Shown piece after piece: positions 10,401-19,042 of a stretch of DNA of 64,000 nt. How positions within the stretch are numbered: position 1 is the first letter of the stretch; each line of letters begins with the position of its first letter. The notes under the pieces were generated by a model, which was not told where the DNA came from, did no database searches, and worked only from the letters and a program-made list of their open reading frames with translations. Origin of the DNA: Lenzites betulinus (taxonomy: Eukaryota; Basidiomycota; Agaricomycetes; Polyporales; Polyporaceae); assembly GCA_022264855.1 (NCBI GenBank), contig JABYQU010000022.1:372001-436000 (forward strand), in the 5' to 3' direction. The translations under genes and the position numbers were made by a program.

Positions 10401-12313
10401 CTGCAGGGAAGGACGAAACGGAGCGTACCAACACTTTCCTGCAGCACTGGGAGCCAAAGACCCGAGGCCTCCAAGAGGACCTGAAAGCAATGATCAAAGT
10501 AGCGAGGAAGTACGGCCTGCGACAAGAAGGACTAGCCTTCTCAAGAGAGATAATAAGGGCAATGCCGATATGGGGGCACGGACAAACAACGGAGGAGAGG
10601 ATGAGAGCGGTGACACGGACCTCGGCAGCGACGAGATGCCTGAAGAAGAACCACAAAGTCAGGACGGTCGGAGACTGCGAAGAAGTAGCAAACCTGCTAC
10701 TCGCCAGACAGCATACGGGGAGAAGAGAGTGCAGCTGCGAAGGGTGTGAGGAGATGATAACGACAGAACAATGCAGCAACCCGAACCGCTGCGCGGAGAA
10801 GGCGAAAGCGCTAATGGACCTGCTCCCGCCCAAATGGGACCCGAGGCGAGCCCAACCGCAAGATGACGAGGGGAGGGACCAGGGACGGGGAGAGCCCGGA
10901 GAAGAGGACAGGGAGGAGGGCATACCTTTCGACAGAACAATCACAGTCCATGGGAACCTAGGCGACTCCTTCAGAATCTTCACGGACGGAAGACCAGTCG
11001 CGAACGCACCCCCCGAAACAAAGAGGAGCTGGAACGGGGAGGTGCTGGAGATTGCAACGGACGGCGCATGCAACCGGAACGGAGACCGGGATGCAGCAGC
11101 AGGAGCGGGCATCTTCGTCGACGACGGGGACGCGAGGAACCGGGCAGCGAGACTCCCGGCAACGATGGAGCAAACAAACCAGACAGGCGAAGCTGTAGCA
11201 ATACTGCTGGCAGCAAGGACGGTGGGGACACAGACACGAGCAGTAATCGAAACGGACTCGAGAACGGTCCTTGAGGCACTGACAAAATGGAGGAGGAAAC
11301 ATGAGGACACAGGGTACATACTGCAGAAGAACGGACAACTTACCCGCGCCGTAATTGCAGCGATGAGGGCGAGAGAGGCGGACACCGTCCTCAAGTGGGT
11401 AAAGGGACACGCGGGCCACAAGAGAAACGAAGGGGCAGACAAGTTGGCAGCGGAGGGGGCGGCCAAAGAGCAGGAGGACGACATAGATCTAACATGCGAG
11501 AGGAAGTGGGTGACGTCAGGAGCGAAGATCATGGCGATGACACAGAAGATAGCATACCGGGCGATCAGGGGAGCGAAAGAGTCGGGAACCGAGGAGCGAA
11601 GACGGACGACGGCGATCCTAAAACGAACGATGGAGGACCTGGAAAGAGCGACGGGGTCGAAAGCAACGACAACAATGATCTGGAAGGCAACGAGGGCGCC
11701 GCAAGTATCGAAAGAGTGCGGGCAATTCCTCTGGAAGGTACTGCACGACGCGTTCATGGTCGGAGAGAGCTGGATGAAGGCAAACATGTCAGAACAACTC
11801 AGGGCGAGAGCAACGTGCAGAACATGCAACGTCACGGAAACGATGGAGCACATACTGTTCAAATGTAGAGCAGCGGGGAGCCAGAAAGCATGGGAACTAG
11901 TAGAAAGACTGTGGAAGAGGACGGGAGCAGAATGGATAGAGCCATCCTGGGGAACAGTCGTAGCAGCAGCATGTGTATCAAGGGGAGGAAGGGGGAAAGA
12001 GAGAAGAGTGAACGAGGAGAAGAGATGGACGGCAGTAGCGACGGAAACCGCGTACGTAATCTGGAAGCTGCGCTGTGAAAGGGTGATACAGAATGAGGGA
12101 AGGAACTTCTCGGATCAAGAAGTAGAAGCAAGGTGGAGATCGGCGATGAATAGAAGGCTGACCCTGGATAGGGACGCTGCAGCACCAAGGATAGGCAAAG
12201 CAGCCCTGAAAAGAGGTGAAATAGAGCAGATATGGAGTCCGCTGCTAGAAATAAACACACCAGCAAACTGGATGGAGAAATACGGGGTTTTAGTGGGTAT
12301 TAGGATCGACTAA
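7463..12313 (+). CDS. LINE ORF2: AP-endonuclease / reverse transcriptase / RNase H polyprotein
   Basis: Intact 1616-aa protein that nicks target DNA, reverse-transcribes the element RNA and degrades the RNA strand. The APE-type endonuclease spans about residues 1-255: LGSLNMNGFG, QETHM, AGDFNN, SRLDRIY and TDHNLVSV carry the N, E, D-N, D and H catalytic residues. The reverse transcriptase spans about 530-830: the PIYKEKGEREKIVNYRPITL block, then LDQEKAYDRI, GVRQGDPLSCLLFNL and the catalytic FADD near residue 755. RNase H spans about 1190-1330: TDGACNRNG, E in GEAVAI, ETDSRTVLEAL and GADKLAAEGA give D-E-D-D. Near 1450, CRTCNVTETMEHILFKC is a CX2CX7HX4C finger typical of these elements. No stops or frameshifts are seen, so the enzyme could be active. 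Confidence 0.93.
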   Translation: MAVRLGSLNMNGFGNLTPDHQNNKWGRMYRMMSDMRIGVLLLQETHMTDERRAELHRIFAHRVKIFSSGHPTAPTQKEGVAVVINKKIVSAEGATATTIIPGRAIQVGVPMRGGKRCVLCVYAPTSEGVAERAAFFREVKRKYEENPEWMKPQVMAGDFNNVESEIDRSPTRRGGDDDSVAALRELKQALGMQHEDGWRRTFPTERQFTFHRGTGEALTMSRLDRIYMTQDAMDWAREWRIEPAGVKTDHNLVSVLMTTPEAPECGNGRPVFPMYLLKDKTLAKGMKASAKEAEAELRRIASEGRTRENNPQKVLNKLKTEWMKAARDRERETVPRMLREIRALEQEVAKLGKRVNEDLTAQAREETAKLTDQLRSMRQRRHKMQQERLRAKHRVEGERPTKYWARLHKQCAPRELIPALEREGERDAAGERRYEANPKKMAEMARRHYDGVQEDGPEVTAGMQRENDINETVRNVKRVVSDEQRRAMEEEITLEEVEYALKTAKTGTAPGRDGIQYEVWKTMQARHQEDMRHRERRAGAVNVANILRAACVDIQRHGVCDDTSFAEGWMSPIYKEKGEREKIVNYRPITLLNTDYKVLTKILAIRLAEVAPDVIHPAQAGFVPGRRLRNHTQLAKMMLAWAEEAGENGAIVALDQEKAYDRIAHDYLWRVLRAFRIPEGFIRVVQTLYQNATTAVVINGVTSKAYKIYRGVRQGDPLSCLLFNLAIEPLSEMIRTSGIRGCEIPGTLEKLKATLFADDTTVYLSENDDFEVLQKVLDTWCSAAKARFNITKTEVIPIGSEEYRREAERAYRETGRWQNYPRGARVAADGEATRILGAYIGNKVNAKDIWEKRVAKIEGTMRKWAESRTTVKGKRHAIQMVLGSMTQFLTEVQRMPEGVAEELGKMARDYVWDEKAHVPIAMDYLHMPLAKGGLQLLDLKARNEAIDVMWLKDYLTLGEGRPAWAKVADALLARHVTKAAAGKDETERTNTFLQHWEPKTRGLQEDLKAMIKVARKYGLRQEGLAFSREIIRAMPIWGHGQTTEERMRAVTRTSAATRCLKKNHKVRTVGDCEEVANLLLARQHTGRRECSCEGCEEMITTEQCSNPNRCAEKAKALMDLLPPKWDPRRAQPQDDEGRDQGRGEPGEEDREEGIPFDRTITVHGNLGDSFRIFTDGRPVANAPPETKRSWNGEVLEIATDGACNRNGDRDAAAGAGIFVDDGDARNRAARLPATMEQTNQTGEAVAILLAARTVGTQTRAVIETDSRTVLEALTKWRRKHEDTGYILQKNGQLTRAVIAAMRAREADTVLKWVKGHAGHKRNEGADKLAAEGAAKEQEDDIDLTCERKWVTSGAKIMAMTQKIAYRAIRGAKESGTEERRRTTAILKRTMEDLERATGSKATTTMIWKATRAPQVSKECGQFLWKVLHDAFMVGESWMKANMSEQLRARATCRTCNVTETMEHILFKCRAAGSQKAWELVERLWKRTGAEWIEPSWGTVVAAACVSRGGRGKERRVNEEKRWTAVATETAYVIWKLRCERVIQNEGRNFSDQEVEARWRSAMNRRLTLDRDAAAPRIGKAALKRGEIEQIWSPLLEINTPANWMEKYGVLVGIRID

Positions 12314-12385
12314 AGATCCTTGAGTCCCACACAACGTGCGTAAAAGCATTTCCTCGTGGTGGCTCCCAAAAAGAACAAAACAAAG

Positions 12386-12420
12386 TATATTCTCTGAGGG
12401 TAAAGCCTATGGAGAATATA
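12386..12420 (+). other. stem-loop in LINE 3' UTR
   Basis: TATATTCTC (12386-12394) pairs perfectly with GAGAATATA (12412-12420), leaving a 17-nt loop. It lies 70 nt before the poly-A tail. 3'-end structures serve as reverse-transcriptase recognition sites in several LINE families; that role here is inference. Confidence 0.5.
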
Positions 12421-12489
12421 CATCGCATGCTCGAAAGCGACACGACAAGCCCTGCTGGGGACCACTGAAGCTACGAGAGATGCTCCACC

Positions 12490-12511
12490 AAAAAAAAAAA
12501 AAAAAAAAAAA
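12490..12511 (+). repeat. LINE poly-A tail
   Basis: An uninterrupted A-run of about 22-24 bases that runs into the right 16-bp target duplication. The last As are shared with the duplication, so the exact boundary is ambiguous. Confidence 0.9.
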
Positions 12512-12527
12512 AATGCTTTCAGGTAGG
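12512..12527. repeat. right target-site duplication of the LINE
   Basis: AATGCTTTCAGGTAGG, identical to 1886-1901. Confidence 0.9.
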
Positions 12528-12838
12528 CGGCTCAACAGCGAATAATAAAAATGGCTTCCATGGAGGTCCTGCAACCACGATGAACATATCACGTCGATAT
12601 ATGCGCCGTGGCGGGCTCCGGCGGACTCTCTCGGGTTTGTGGCTGGGATGTGCAGTGTAAGTGCTTCCCATTAGCGCATATAGCGAGCCTCACGCATGTA
12701 CATGTAAGTTGTGCAAGCCAAGCCCGGGAGCGCCATCCTAGTATATAATGCGCATCGTGACCCATCTCCTGCAGAAGTAAGGCGGGACACTGGCGGGACG
12801 AGTCGTGAGCCTTCTGTGACATTAGTGACGATCGCGAG

Positions 12839-12951
12839 AACCCCCTACCCCTCTATACATAATTCACCAGACGTTATAAGGGGTCCTCTGCTCGTTTTCT
12901 TGCCCGTCCCGTTTTGGAAGGACCTCCCTATGACGGCTGGTGACGAGACTA
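12839..12951 (-). repeat. right terminal inverted repeat of the MULE
   Basis: Reverse complement of the left TIR with scattered substitutions. The outer 15 bases and the inner block ending CCCCCTACCCCTCTATACA are conserved. The central part is more diverged, and the internal palindrome is imperfect here (ACGTTATAAGGGG against CCTATGACG). Confidence 0.85.
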
Positions 12952-12960
12952 CCGGGATTG
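12952..12960. repeat. right target-site duplication of the MULE
   Basis: CCGGGATTG, identical to 1654-1662 and immediately outside the right TIR end. Confidence 0.85.
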
Positions 12961-13077
12961 ATGCATTGATGAAGGGGAAGGTATTATATATTGTTACACG
13001 CGCCGAAACCGGTAAACCCATGAGTTTACATCGCACCTCCCTCCAACTACATCTCGGTGCTACCACTGATGACAAGA

Positions 13078-13855
13078 TCAATTCTTCTTCTCGTCCACAA
13101 ACTTCAGGGAGATGGAGTTGACGCAGTGACGCTCGTCAGCTGAGAAACCGACTGGTGAGCAGATCGATAGCAATCTGAAGATTAAATGCTCACTGGGTGT
13201 GGGGAACCCTCGCCCTTAAACACATGGCCGAGGTGACCCCCGCAAGCTGAACAAGTGATCTCCGTGCGCACCATGCCGAACATGCGATCTTCGTGGCGAT
13301 GCACGGCGCCAGGGATCGCTGCATCCGGCCGTGAGTGACCAAATGAGGGACATAATGAGTTCTGCCATACCGTCGAAGAACGCGGGCCAACCGCAGCCGC
13401 TCTTGAACTTGGTTGCACTCTTGTACAGAGGCGTTCCACACCCCGCGCATGTGTACACGCCTTCCTCGTAGAACTTGTCGTACTCTCCGGTACCCGCGCG
13501 CTCCGTGCCCTTCTCCCGCAGAATCCGGAACTGTGCAAGGTTGAGATTTACGCCAGTGAGTACTGGCGTCCGGCTGAATTTACGTGATAGCTTCACGCAC
13601 CTGCTCGGGGTTCAAGATAGCCCTCCACTCGCTCTCGCTTTTGCTCTTGCTGGAGTCGGCCATGGATGGATGTGTGATATGAAAATGCCGCCTGGAGAGT
13701 GTGTTCCCGCTAGATATGTCGCTGTGTGCTGGTCGAAGTTCTGAGCTCTGTAGTCCTACGGCAGCGCTTTTAAACCTTGTCGCCGTTCTCAGGGCAGTGT
13801 GCGAGCGCAGGGCGGGACGTGCGAGCGTAGCGACGAGAGACAAGGAATGAGACAT
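13078..13855 (-). CDS. peptide-methionine (R)-S-oxide reductase MsrB, probably mitochondrial
   Basis: Reduces methionine-R-sulfoxide in proteins back to methionine, a repair step after oxidative damage. Exons 13855-13601, 13530-13371, 13318-13208 and 13151-13078 give 199 aa. The SelR domain starts at EWRAILNPEQ/FRILREKG. It carries two zinc CXXC pairs (CAGC and CSAC), the WPAFFD block, GHLGHVFKGE and the catalytic Cys in ERHCVNSISLKF. The first 65 residues are an Arg/Ser/Ala-rich presequence without acids near its start (MSHSLSLVATLARPALRSH), ending in a second Met (MADSSKSKSE) that would give a cytosolic form. The intron 3 donor (GTTCCC) is weak and the GEG(F/Y)PTP segment seen in the family is altered there, so that junction is the least certain. 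The MULE ends only about 120 bp past the stop. Confidence 0.88.
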
Positions 13856-14375
13856 CGCATTACGCGCTGCTCACTAATTCTTGCTCATCCGCCACCGCCC
13901 GCACTCACGCGCTCTCCCCGTTTATGCCGTCTGCTGCGTCATAGCACGTGCTTTTGCGATCGCGTTCAGTCACAAAGTCACAACGTACTCGACGCCCGCT
14001 ATTTTTAGGCCCTTCTACTCCCTCAGCGTTCCTCGTAAAGGCTATGAGAGGCTATGCTCGCCTGGGTCCGAGAAATGCGTGGCAGCTGCTAGCAACTTGG
14101 AGGTTGGACTATCTTCGGTGTGTGAACACATGACCATACAGACGCACCCACGCGGAGGTCGCGCAAGGATCTGTTACCCCCACGACACCATCATATCATT
14201 TGCAACATCAGCCCCTCCGCGGATACAATGAATACTAGACTAAAACTACTCGACACTACCAGAGCGTGCGATCACACACCTGCAACTAGGCTAAGCTACA
14301 TACAAACATGGCTACACTCATAACGGTCATAACGTCGTCAACGCAGGACTCCAACTCGACATCCTCACCGGCGCT
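13856..14375. other. intergenic, msrB upstream / receptor 3' side
   Basis: About 520 bp between the msrB start and the stop of the next minus-strand gene. Short open frames in it resemble nothing known. Confidence 0.4.
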
Positions 14376-16625
14376 CTATACCTCCGGATGTCGCAAATTA
14401 TCGGGGTGTTCTCCAAATGGGCGGAACTCGCCTGTGGGAATAGCGACCGGGATCGTGGGTGAGCGCTCAGGCAGCCTCGAGGCGGATGGAACCTCGAGAA
14501 GGTCCATTTGAAGGGGCGGCAGCTCGATGGGGGCTGGCCTCCAAGTGTCGTCTGAACGCCGCAGTTCGGGGTCTGGTCTCCAAGTGTCGTCTGAACGCCG
14601 CGAGTCGGCGTTTGGTCTCCACGTGTCGTTTGAAACCCGCGATTGGGTGTCGTCCGCCAAATCGTCGGTGGCATACTCCTCTACAACTTTCGTTGGGGAG
14701 TAGCTGGGGGTATCGGGGTATCGTGTGGGGGCCCGCGCGGATATATCGTGGGAGTTCCTCGAATCCGTGCGCGACAGCGCGCTCTCTGCATAGACGACCT
14801 TCTCGATGTCCGTGAACGTGGTCGATGTCGAGTTCGTCGAATACTTGCTGTCTCGGGTGGAACCGCGGCTAAACCGCTGGCTGATCGCTCGCGGGATGAC
14901 GCTGTTGACGGGGAGGACGCGCCTTGTGGTCAGAAATAGCACCACGTTCACAGTCCCTGGTCACAAGTCAGCCGGGTTAGTGCCATGTACTATCTGCATA
15001 GGGCGGGACTCTGCAGGCTCACCCGAGAGGAGGAATATGGAGTCACTGTAACAGATGTTAGTCACGAACTATAGGTGAAGTAGCAGACAACGCACCAAAG
15101 GATGGTCACGGTAAATGGCACTTCATGACCGGTCCACTCCACGAACCTGGTCACCGCGATCGGTAGCAGCAGTATGGTGTATGCTAGCTATGGCACAAAC
15201 TGTAATTTAGCAGCAACCCTACCCTTAGTGCTTTGTATAACGTACTGGGTACCTGGACACGGAGTTTAGAGGTGTAACTGTCACAGGAACGATATGAACT
15301 CACAGCAGCATGCTCTTCGCTACGTTCACAGCATGCGAATCTACGCTCCGAGCGGAATGTTCCGATTTCACGCGTCCAAAGCGGAATGATAGTCGCCAAC
15401 CGTGGAGCATGACGTTGCCCCTGAGCTTGAGGAATACAAGAACATACATAACGAAGCTAAGGGCAGCGGAGAGGAACATCTGCGAAATTGTTTTAAACAT
15501 GTAAAACAGCTGTGCAAGTTTGCGGGCTACTCACAATCATATAATCCATCCTGTAGAAGTACAGCGTGTCAACATACATCCCTTGCTCAAGCTCACAAGC
15601 GATAATGCACTTACGTGATGCGCTCGGTGGGATAGTCGTCCGCAATCCAACACCAGTAGCCAGATATCGCGTCTAAAAAACCGTTAGCAGGTTCATTCTC
15701 AAGCATTATCCAATTCGGGGCTCCTTACAGAAAGGACCATGATCAACCTTCTGGACAAGACCGGGTCCGGCGCTGACGATCGCACCGATGGTTGACCATC
15801 CGCCAACAAGTGCGCTGATGAGCACAAATCGCTTAAGCTTCCATCGTAGGAACAAGATCCAGAACGTGTTCATGGCAATAATCTGCATCAACCGCGGCGT
15901 GAGTTTCCCGACACCTTGTCTGCCCATAGCAAAATGAGTACCAGTGACCTGACGCAGTGCTTGTCAGTCCGGCCCCTGGGTAATGCAATAGGCTGAATGC
16001 AACGCGTACCAGTATGCTGAACCAACATCCGAAAAGTGTTTCACAACGCCTACGCAGAGGTTCGGTCAGAGGGGTACGGGTCTGAACCTGCGGAGTACAA
16101 TACCTTGCACAGTGCAATATGGCCCGTAGGTTACTGCCATTTGGTTGTACCACCGAATGTTCATGATGGAGCCGACAGCTGCATTGGCGGTGAGTATCAC
16201 GCGCATAACATCAAGACTGGCGACGTCGGAGCGGCGCCTGCCTCCGGTACGTACTTTGGAAGATTTCGCATAAGAGCAGCGAAACGAAGTATGCAGCGAC
16301 ATGGCTCCGGACGAACAAGTTTGAAGACGTGGATTTGCGCGTGTTGTATGCGGACAGCTGCGCTCGCGTTAAAATGGACCTCGCTGCGCTCGAAGCATAT
16401 GCACTTGCCGCTATGGCGAGAAGAAGTCCTGTCACTGCGGTGGCGGATATGCACGATATTATAGCAAGAATCTGTCCATCACGTCTTCAGCGAAGGCGTG
16501 CGATCAAGAAGGAGGGGACATACCAATACGCCGTTGGCTTCGCCCGATACATATGGCGTCCTCAAGATGAAAGAGTCTCCGTCAAGGAGTTTGGCCGTCG
16601 TGTCGTTTGCTGTAGTGTAAGCCAT
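14376..16625 (-). CDS. seven-transmembrane receptor, Git3 / cAMP-receptor-like
   Basis: Putative plasma-membrane G-protein-coupled receptor of the Git3/Dictyostelium cAMP-receptor-like type, which in fungi is tied to nutrient sensing through cAMP. Exon 1 is 16625-16524 (MAYTTANDTTAKLLDGDSF). A first hydrophobic stretch (ILAIISCISATAVTGLLLAI) follows in exon 2, then SIMNIRWYNQMAVTYGPYC after the next intron. Further on are FWILFLRWKLKRFVLISAL, an extracellular-loop block YWCWIADDYPTERIT, then FLSAALSFVMYVLVFLKLRG and AYTILLLPIAVTRFVEWTG. These motifs are typical of this basidiomycete family. The long hydrophilic C-tail carries three near-identical copies of SDDTWRP (14520-14640), a short internal repeat. 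At least seven introns are needed and not all boundaries are resolved. The ligand is unknown. Confidence 0.78.
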
Positions 16626-17209
16626 GCTAGCGTCAAGCCAGCAGGTGAATTGGCACCAGGTCAAAGAGAATAGTGTTAATTAAACAGAGTAGTAGAAGTA
16701 AGGAGAAGCGGATGATGTATGCGTGGCTGCGGCTACGATGGTTGAAGTGGGGAGCTAGGCGATAGTCGCCGGGACGCCGAGATGTATTTGGGCCGACGCT
16801 GTGACTTACGACCGTGCCAGTGCGTGTCTCAACAGGAACCATCATACCGCCACGATTGGTCGTGTTAAACCCCATGATGATGATGGTTTGCAGTGCGCAC
16901 GGACTCGGGATTGCAACCATGATGCATGAGCGCCCATTTATCCCCGCTCGAAAAGGCAGTTACACAGGCGTCTATGAGCGCTAGACCTGTACATACCGCC
17001 ATTCGACCACTCGTTCTCCCTGGGCGGTCTTAGGTCTTAGGTTATCTCCCGCTTTCCCATCAGTGGAACTGCGATAAGGCCTAGAACAGTGTATGCGACC
17101 GCGTAAAATGCGGTGAATTCTTCAAGCTGACTCCCGAGAATATTGATGTCTTCCGTCATAGATACTTGCTTGTGGCCGCCGTTTCTTAGCCACATCTCTG
17201 CTCCAAGCA
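16626..17209. other. intergenic, divergent promoter region (receptor / CDK)
   Basis: 584 bp between two divergent starts. I see no further gene. Confidence 0.4.
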
Positions 17210-18711
17210 ATGGATGCTGTGGAGAAAGCGAACGCCGAACGGCAGAGGAAATGGTACTATGCATATCCCAATCTACCCTGTGGCGTGCTAACTCTAATCA
17301 TAGGTCCAAAGATCAGAAGATTGGTGAAGGTACCTATGCAGTGGTATACAGAGGTAATACAAAGGGCTACCTGACAGACACATATCTCACGTCCTTCCTA
17401 GGTAGAGAGATAGCGACTGGGAGGAAAGTGGCCATCAAGAAGATCAAGGTGGGACAGTTCAAGGACGGCCTCGACATGTCTGCTATCCGCGAAGTGAAGT
17501 TCCTTCGCGAGCTAAAACACCAAAACGTCATCGAAGTAGGGTCACTCCCTCTCCTATCCTGACTATAAGATTGATCACTAGTTACTCAGCTGCTCGATGT
17601 CTTCTCGTCGAAGAAAAACCTGAATCTCGTACTGGAATTCCTGGATACCGATCTCGAGCTCGTTATAAAAGACCGCTCCTTGGTGTTCTTGCCTGCCGAC
17701 ATCAAGAGCTGGATGGCCATGACATTCCGCGGACTCGAGTTTTGCCACCGAAACTTCATCCTGCACAGGGTACGCGTCCGCACCCGTGCCGAACGAGCCG
17801 TCCGCAGCGGGCTAACCTGGATTCTACAGGATTTGAAACCAAACAACTTGCTCATCGCTGCCAACGGGCAGCTCAAGATTGCCGATTTCGGTCTCGCGCG
17901 AGACTTTGCAGACCCAGGATACAAAATGACTTGCCAGGTCATCACACGGTTCGTCTTTTCGTAGAATGTCCACCGCCACACCACCCAACGCCCGAACCTT
18001 CCCTCGCACAGGTGGTACAGGCCGCCTGAGCTGCTCTTCGGATGTCGCTACTACAGCACCGCCGTCGATATTTGGTCAGTGGGCTGCATATTCGCGGAAC
18101 TCATGCTGCGTACGCCATACCTCCCGGGCGAGTCCGACATGGACCAACTCAAGACAATCTTCCGCGCACTCGGCACGCCCACCGAGGAAGAGTGGCCTGT
18201 GAGTGGCACTTTATGCTCGCGATAGCCGTCACAACGGGAGCGTTGACGATGTCTCCAGGGACACACGAAGCTCCCCGACTACGTCCCGGTCGGACAATTT
18301 CCGAAGACGCCCTTGCGGGACCTCTTCACCGCCGCCAGCTCCGACTGTCTGAACCTTCTCAGCAAATGCCTCATCTACGACCCCCGTAGGCGAGTCGGCG
18401 CCAAGGATGTAAGCGTCGTGCCTTCTCGTGCCCATAATACCTCTCGCATGTTGACAACGCCTGGCCCCCTGCAGGCACTCAATCACCCCTACTTCTTCGC
18501 CCTCCCCTATCCCTCGCACCCCTCGAAGCTGCCGAAGCCGGTCAAGAAGGAAGACACCGTCGTTCCTGAAGAACTCGATGGTAACGTCGATCTCAGCGGC
18601 CCCGGTCCAGGAGTGAAGGCGAACCCGCCAAACAAGCTCAAGCGGAAGCACTCCTCCGACGAGCTCGGCAGCCGCCCCGTTGCACGCCGCCTTGACTTCA
18701 CAAAATCCTAG
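17210..18711 (+). CDS. cyclin-dependent kinase of the Kin28/CDK7 type
   Basis: Catalytic subunit expected in TFIIH, phosphorylating the RNA polymerase II C-terminal repeat, and in other species also acting as CDK-activating kinase. Eight exons: 17210-17253, 17304-17353, 17402-17535, 17590-17769, 17830-17948, 18012-18198, 18259-18408 and 18475-18711, giving 366 aa. Kinase motifs in order: [12 protein letters not shown] glycine loop, VAIKKIK, the PSTAIRE-equivalent [32 protein letters not shown], and the T-loop [20 protein letters not shown], whose Thr matches the activating Thr of CDK7. The C-lobe has the family's PTEEEWP and LPDY blocks. Features of CDK7 rather than CDK1/Pho85 are the LLFG continuation, [15 protein letters not shown] and the late LPDYVPV. 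The gene is complete with regular intron signals. Confidence 0.9.
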
Positions 18712-19042
18712 GCAGGAGCTGGGTTCCTCTCAGCTCGGTCAGGGATGGGAGGAGAGTGTAACAGGGCACAGGGCACCCTGCGGGGAGAGCGCGGCGGAGC
18801 GCAGACCCCTGTCGTGTTTCAAGAACGGCCGTCCCTACTGCACCACGGACTGTATGTACTAGTAGGTAATACCGGATGTACACTACGAACGATATGTAAT
18901 CACTTCTCGAAGCCGCTATGCGAACTGCGAACTGATCACCAGACTGTTAAGAGAACAGGGAAATAACAGAGCAGGACAACGACACAAACATCAGACCTGC
19001 ACAGTGTACCAGGGGTAACATGTAACAAATGACCGAGAGACG
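18712..19042. other. intergenic between convergent genes
   Basis: 330 bp shared by the 3' ends of the CDK (+) and the nucleoporin (-). Nothing coding seen. Confidence 0.4.

Larger units (their letters stand above)
1902..12511 (+). mobile_element. full-length non-LTR retrotransposon (LINE, Tad1-like), 10.6 kb
   Basis: Bounded by a perfect 16-bp target duplication and ending in an A-run of about 22. In order it holds an 860-bp leader with no recognisable product, a 225-aa ORF (2769-3446), a broken gag-like ORF1 (about 4001-6529) with a CCHC knuckle, a 930-bp spacer (6530-7462) without a convincing protein, an intact ORF2 (7463-12313) with APE endonuclease, reverse transcriptase, RNase H and a terminal zinc finger, and a short 3' UTR with a stem-loop. 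The domain order and the presence of RNase H match the fungal Tad1 clade (established knowledge), whose members are usually nearer 7 kb, so this one is long. The sense strand is strikingly poor in T. It inserted into the MULE interior. Confidence 0.9.
1663..12951. mobile_element. non-autonomous Mutator-like DNA transposon (MULE), split by a LINE
   Basis: Both ends start with TAGTCTCGTCACCAG read inward, within terminal inverted repeats of about 115 bp (1663-1779 and 12839-12951), and are flanked by a perfect 9-bp direct repeat. Removing the nested retrotransposon and one copy of its 16-bp duplication leaves an element of about 663 bp. That remnant (1780-1901 plus 12528-12838) has no transposase-like reading frame, so it must have been moved by an enzyme encoded elsewhere. 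Long TIRs with a 9-bp duplication match the MULE superfamily; the assignment rests on structure only. It sits between the convergent genes tropomyosin and msrB and disrupts neither. Confidence 0.8.

Noticed and set aside
10321..11862. 513-aa minus-strand frame opposite ORF2
   Set aside because: It is an antisense shadow of the RNase H region. The plus-strand frame has all catalytic motifs, and the shadow exists because T-poor sense DNA rarely creates antisense stops.
1663..12951. LTR retrotransposon
   Set aside because: The flanking repeats are inverted, not direct. The coding part has an APE endonuclease and poly-A tail but no protease or integrase.
13881..14231. 116-aa frame upstream of msrB
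   Set aside because: No domain, no splice partners, composition random.
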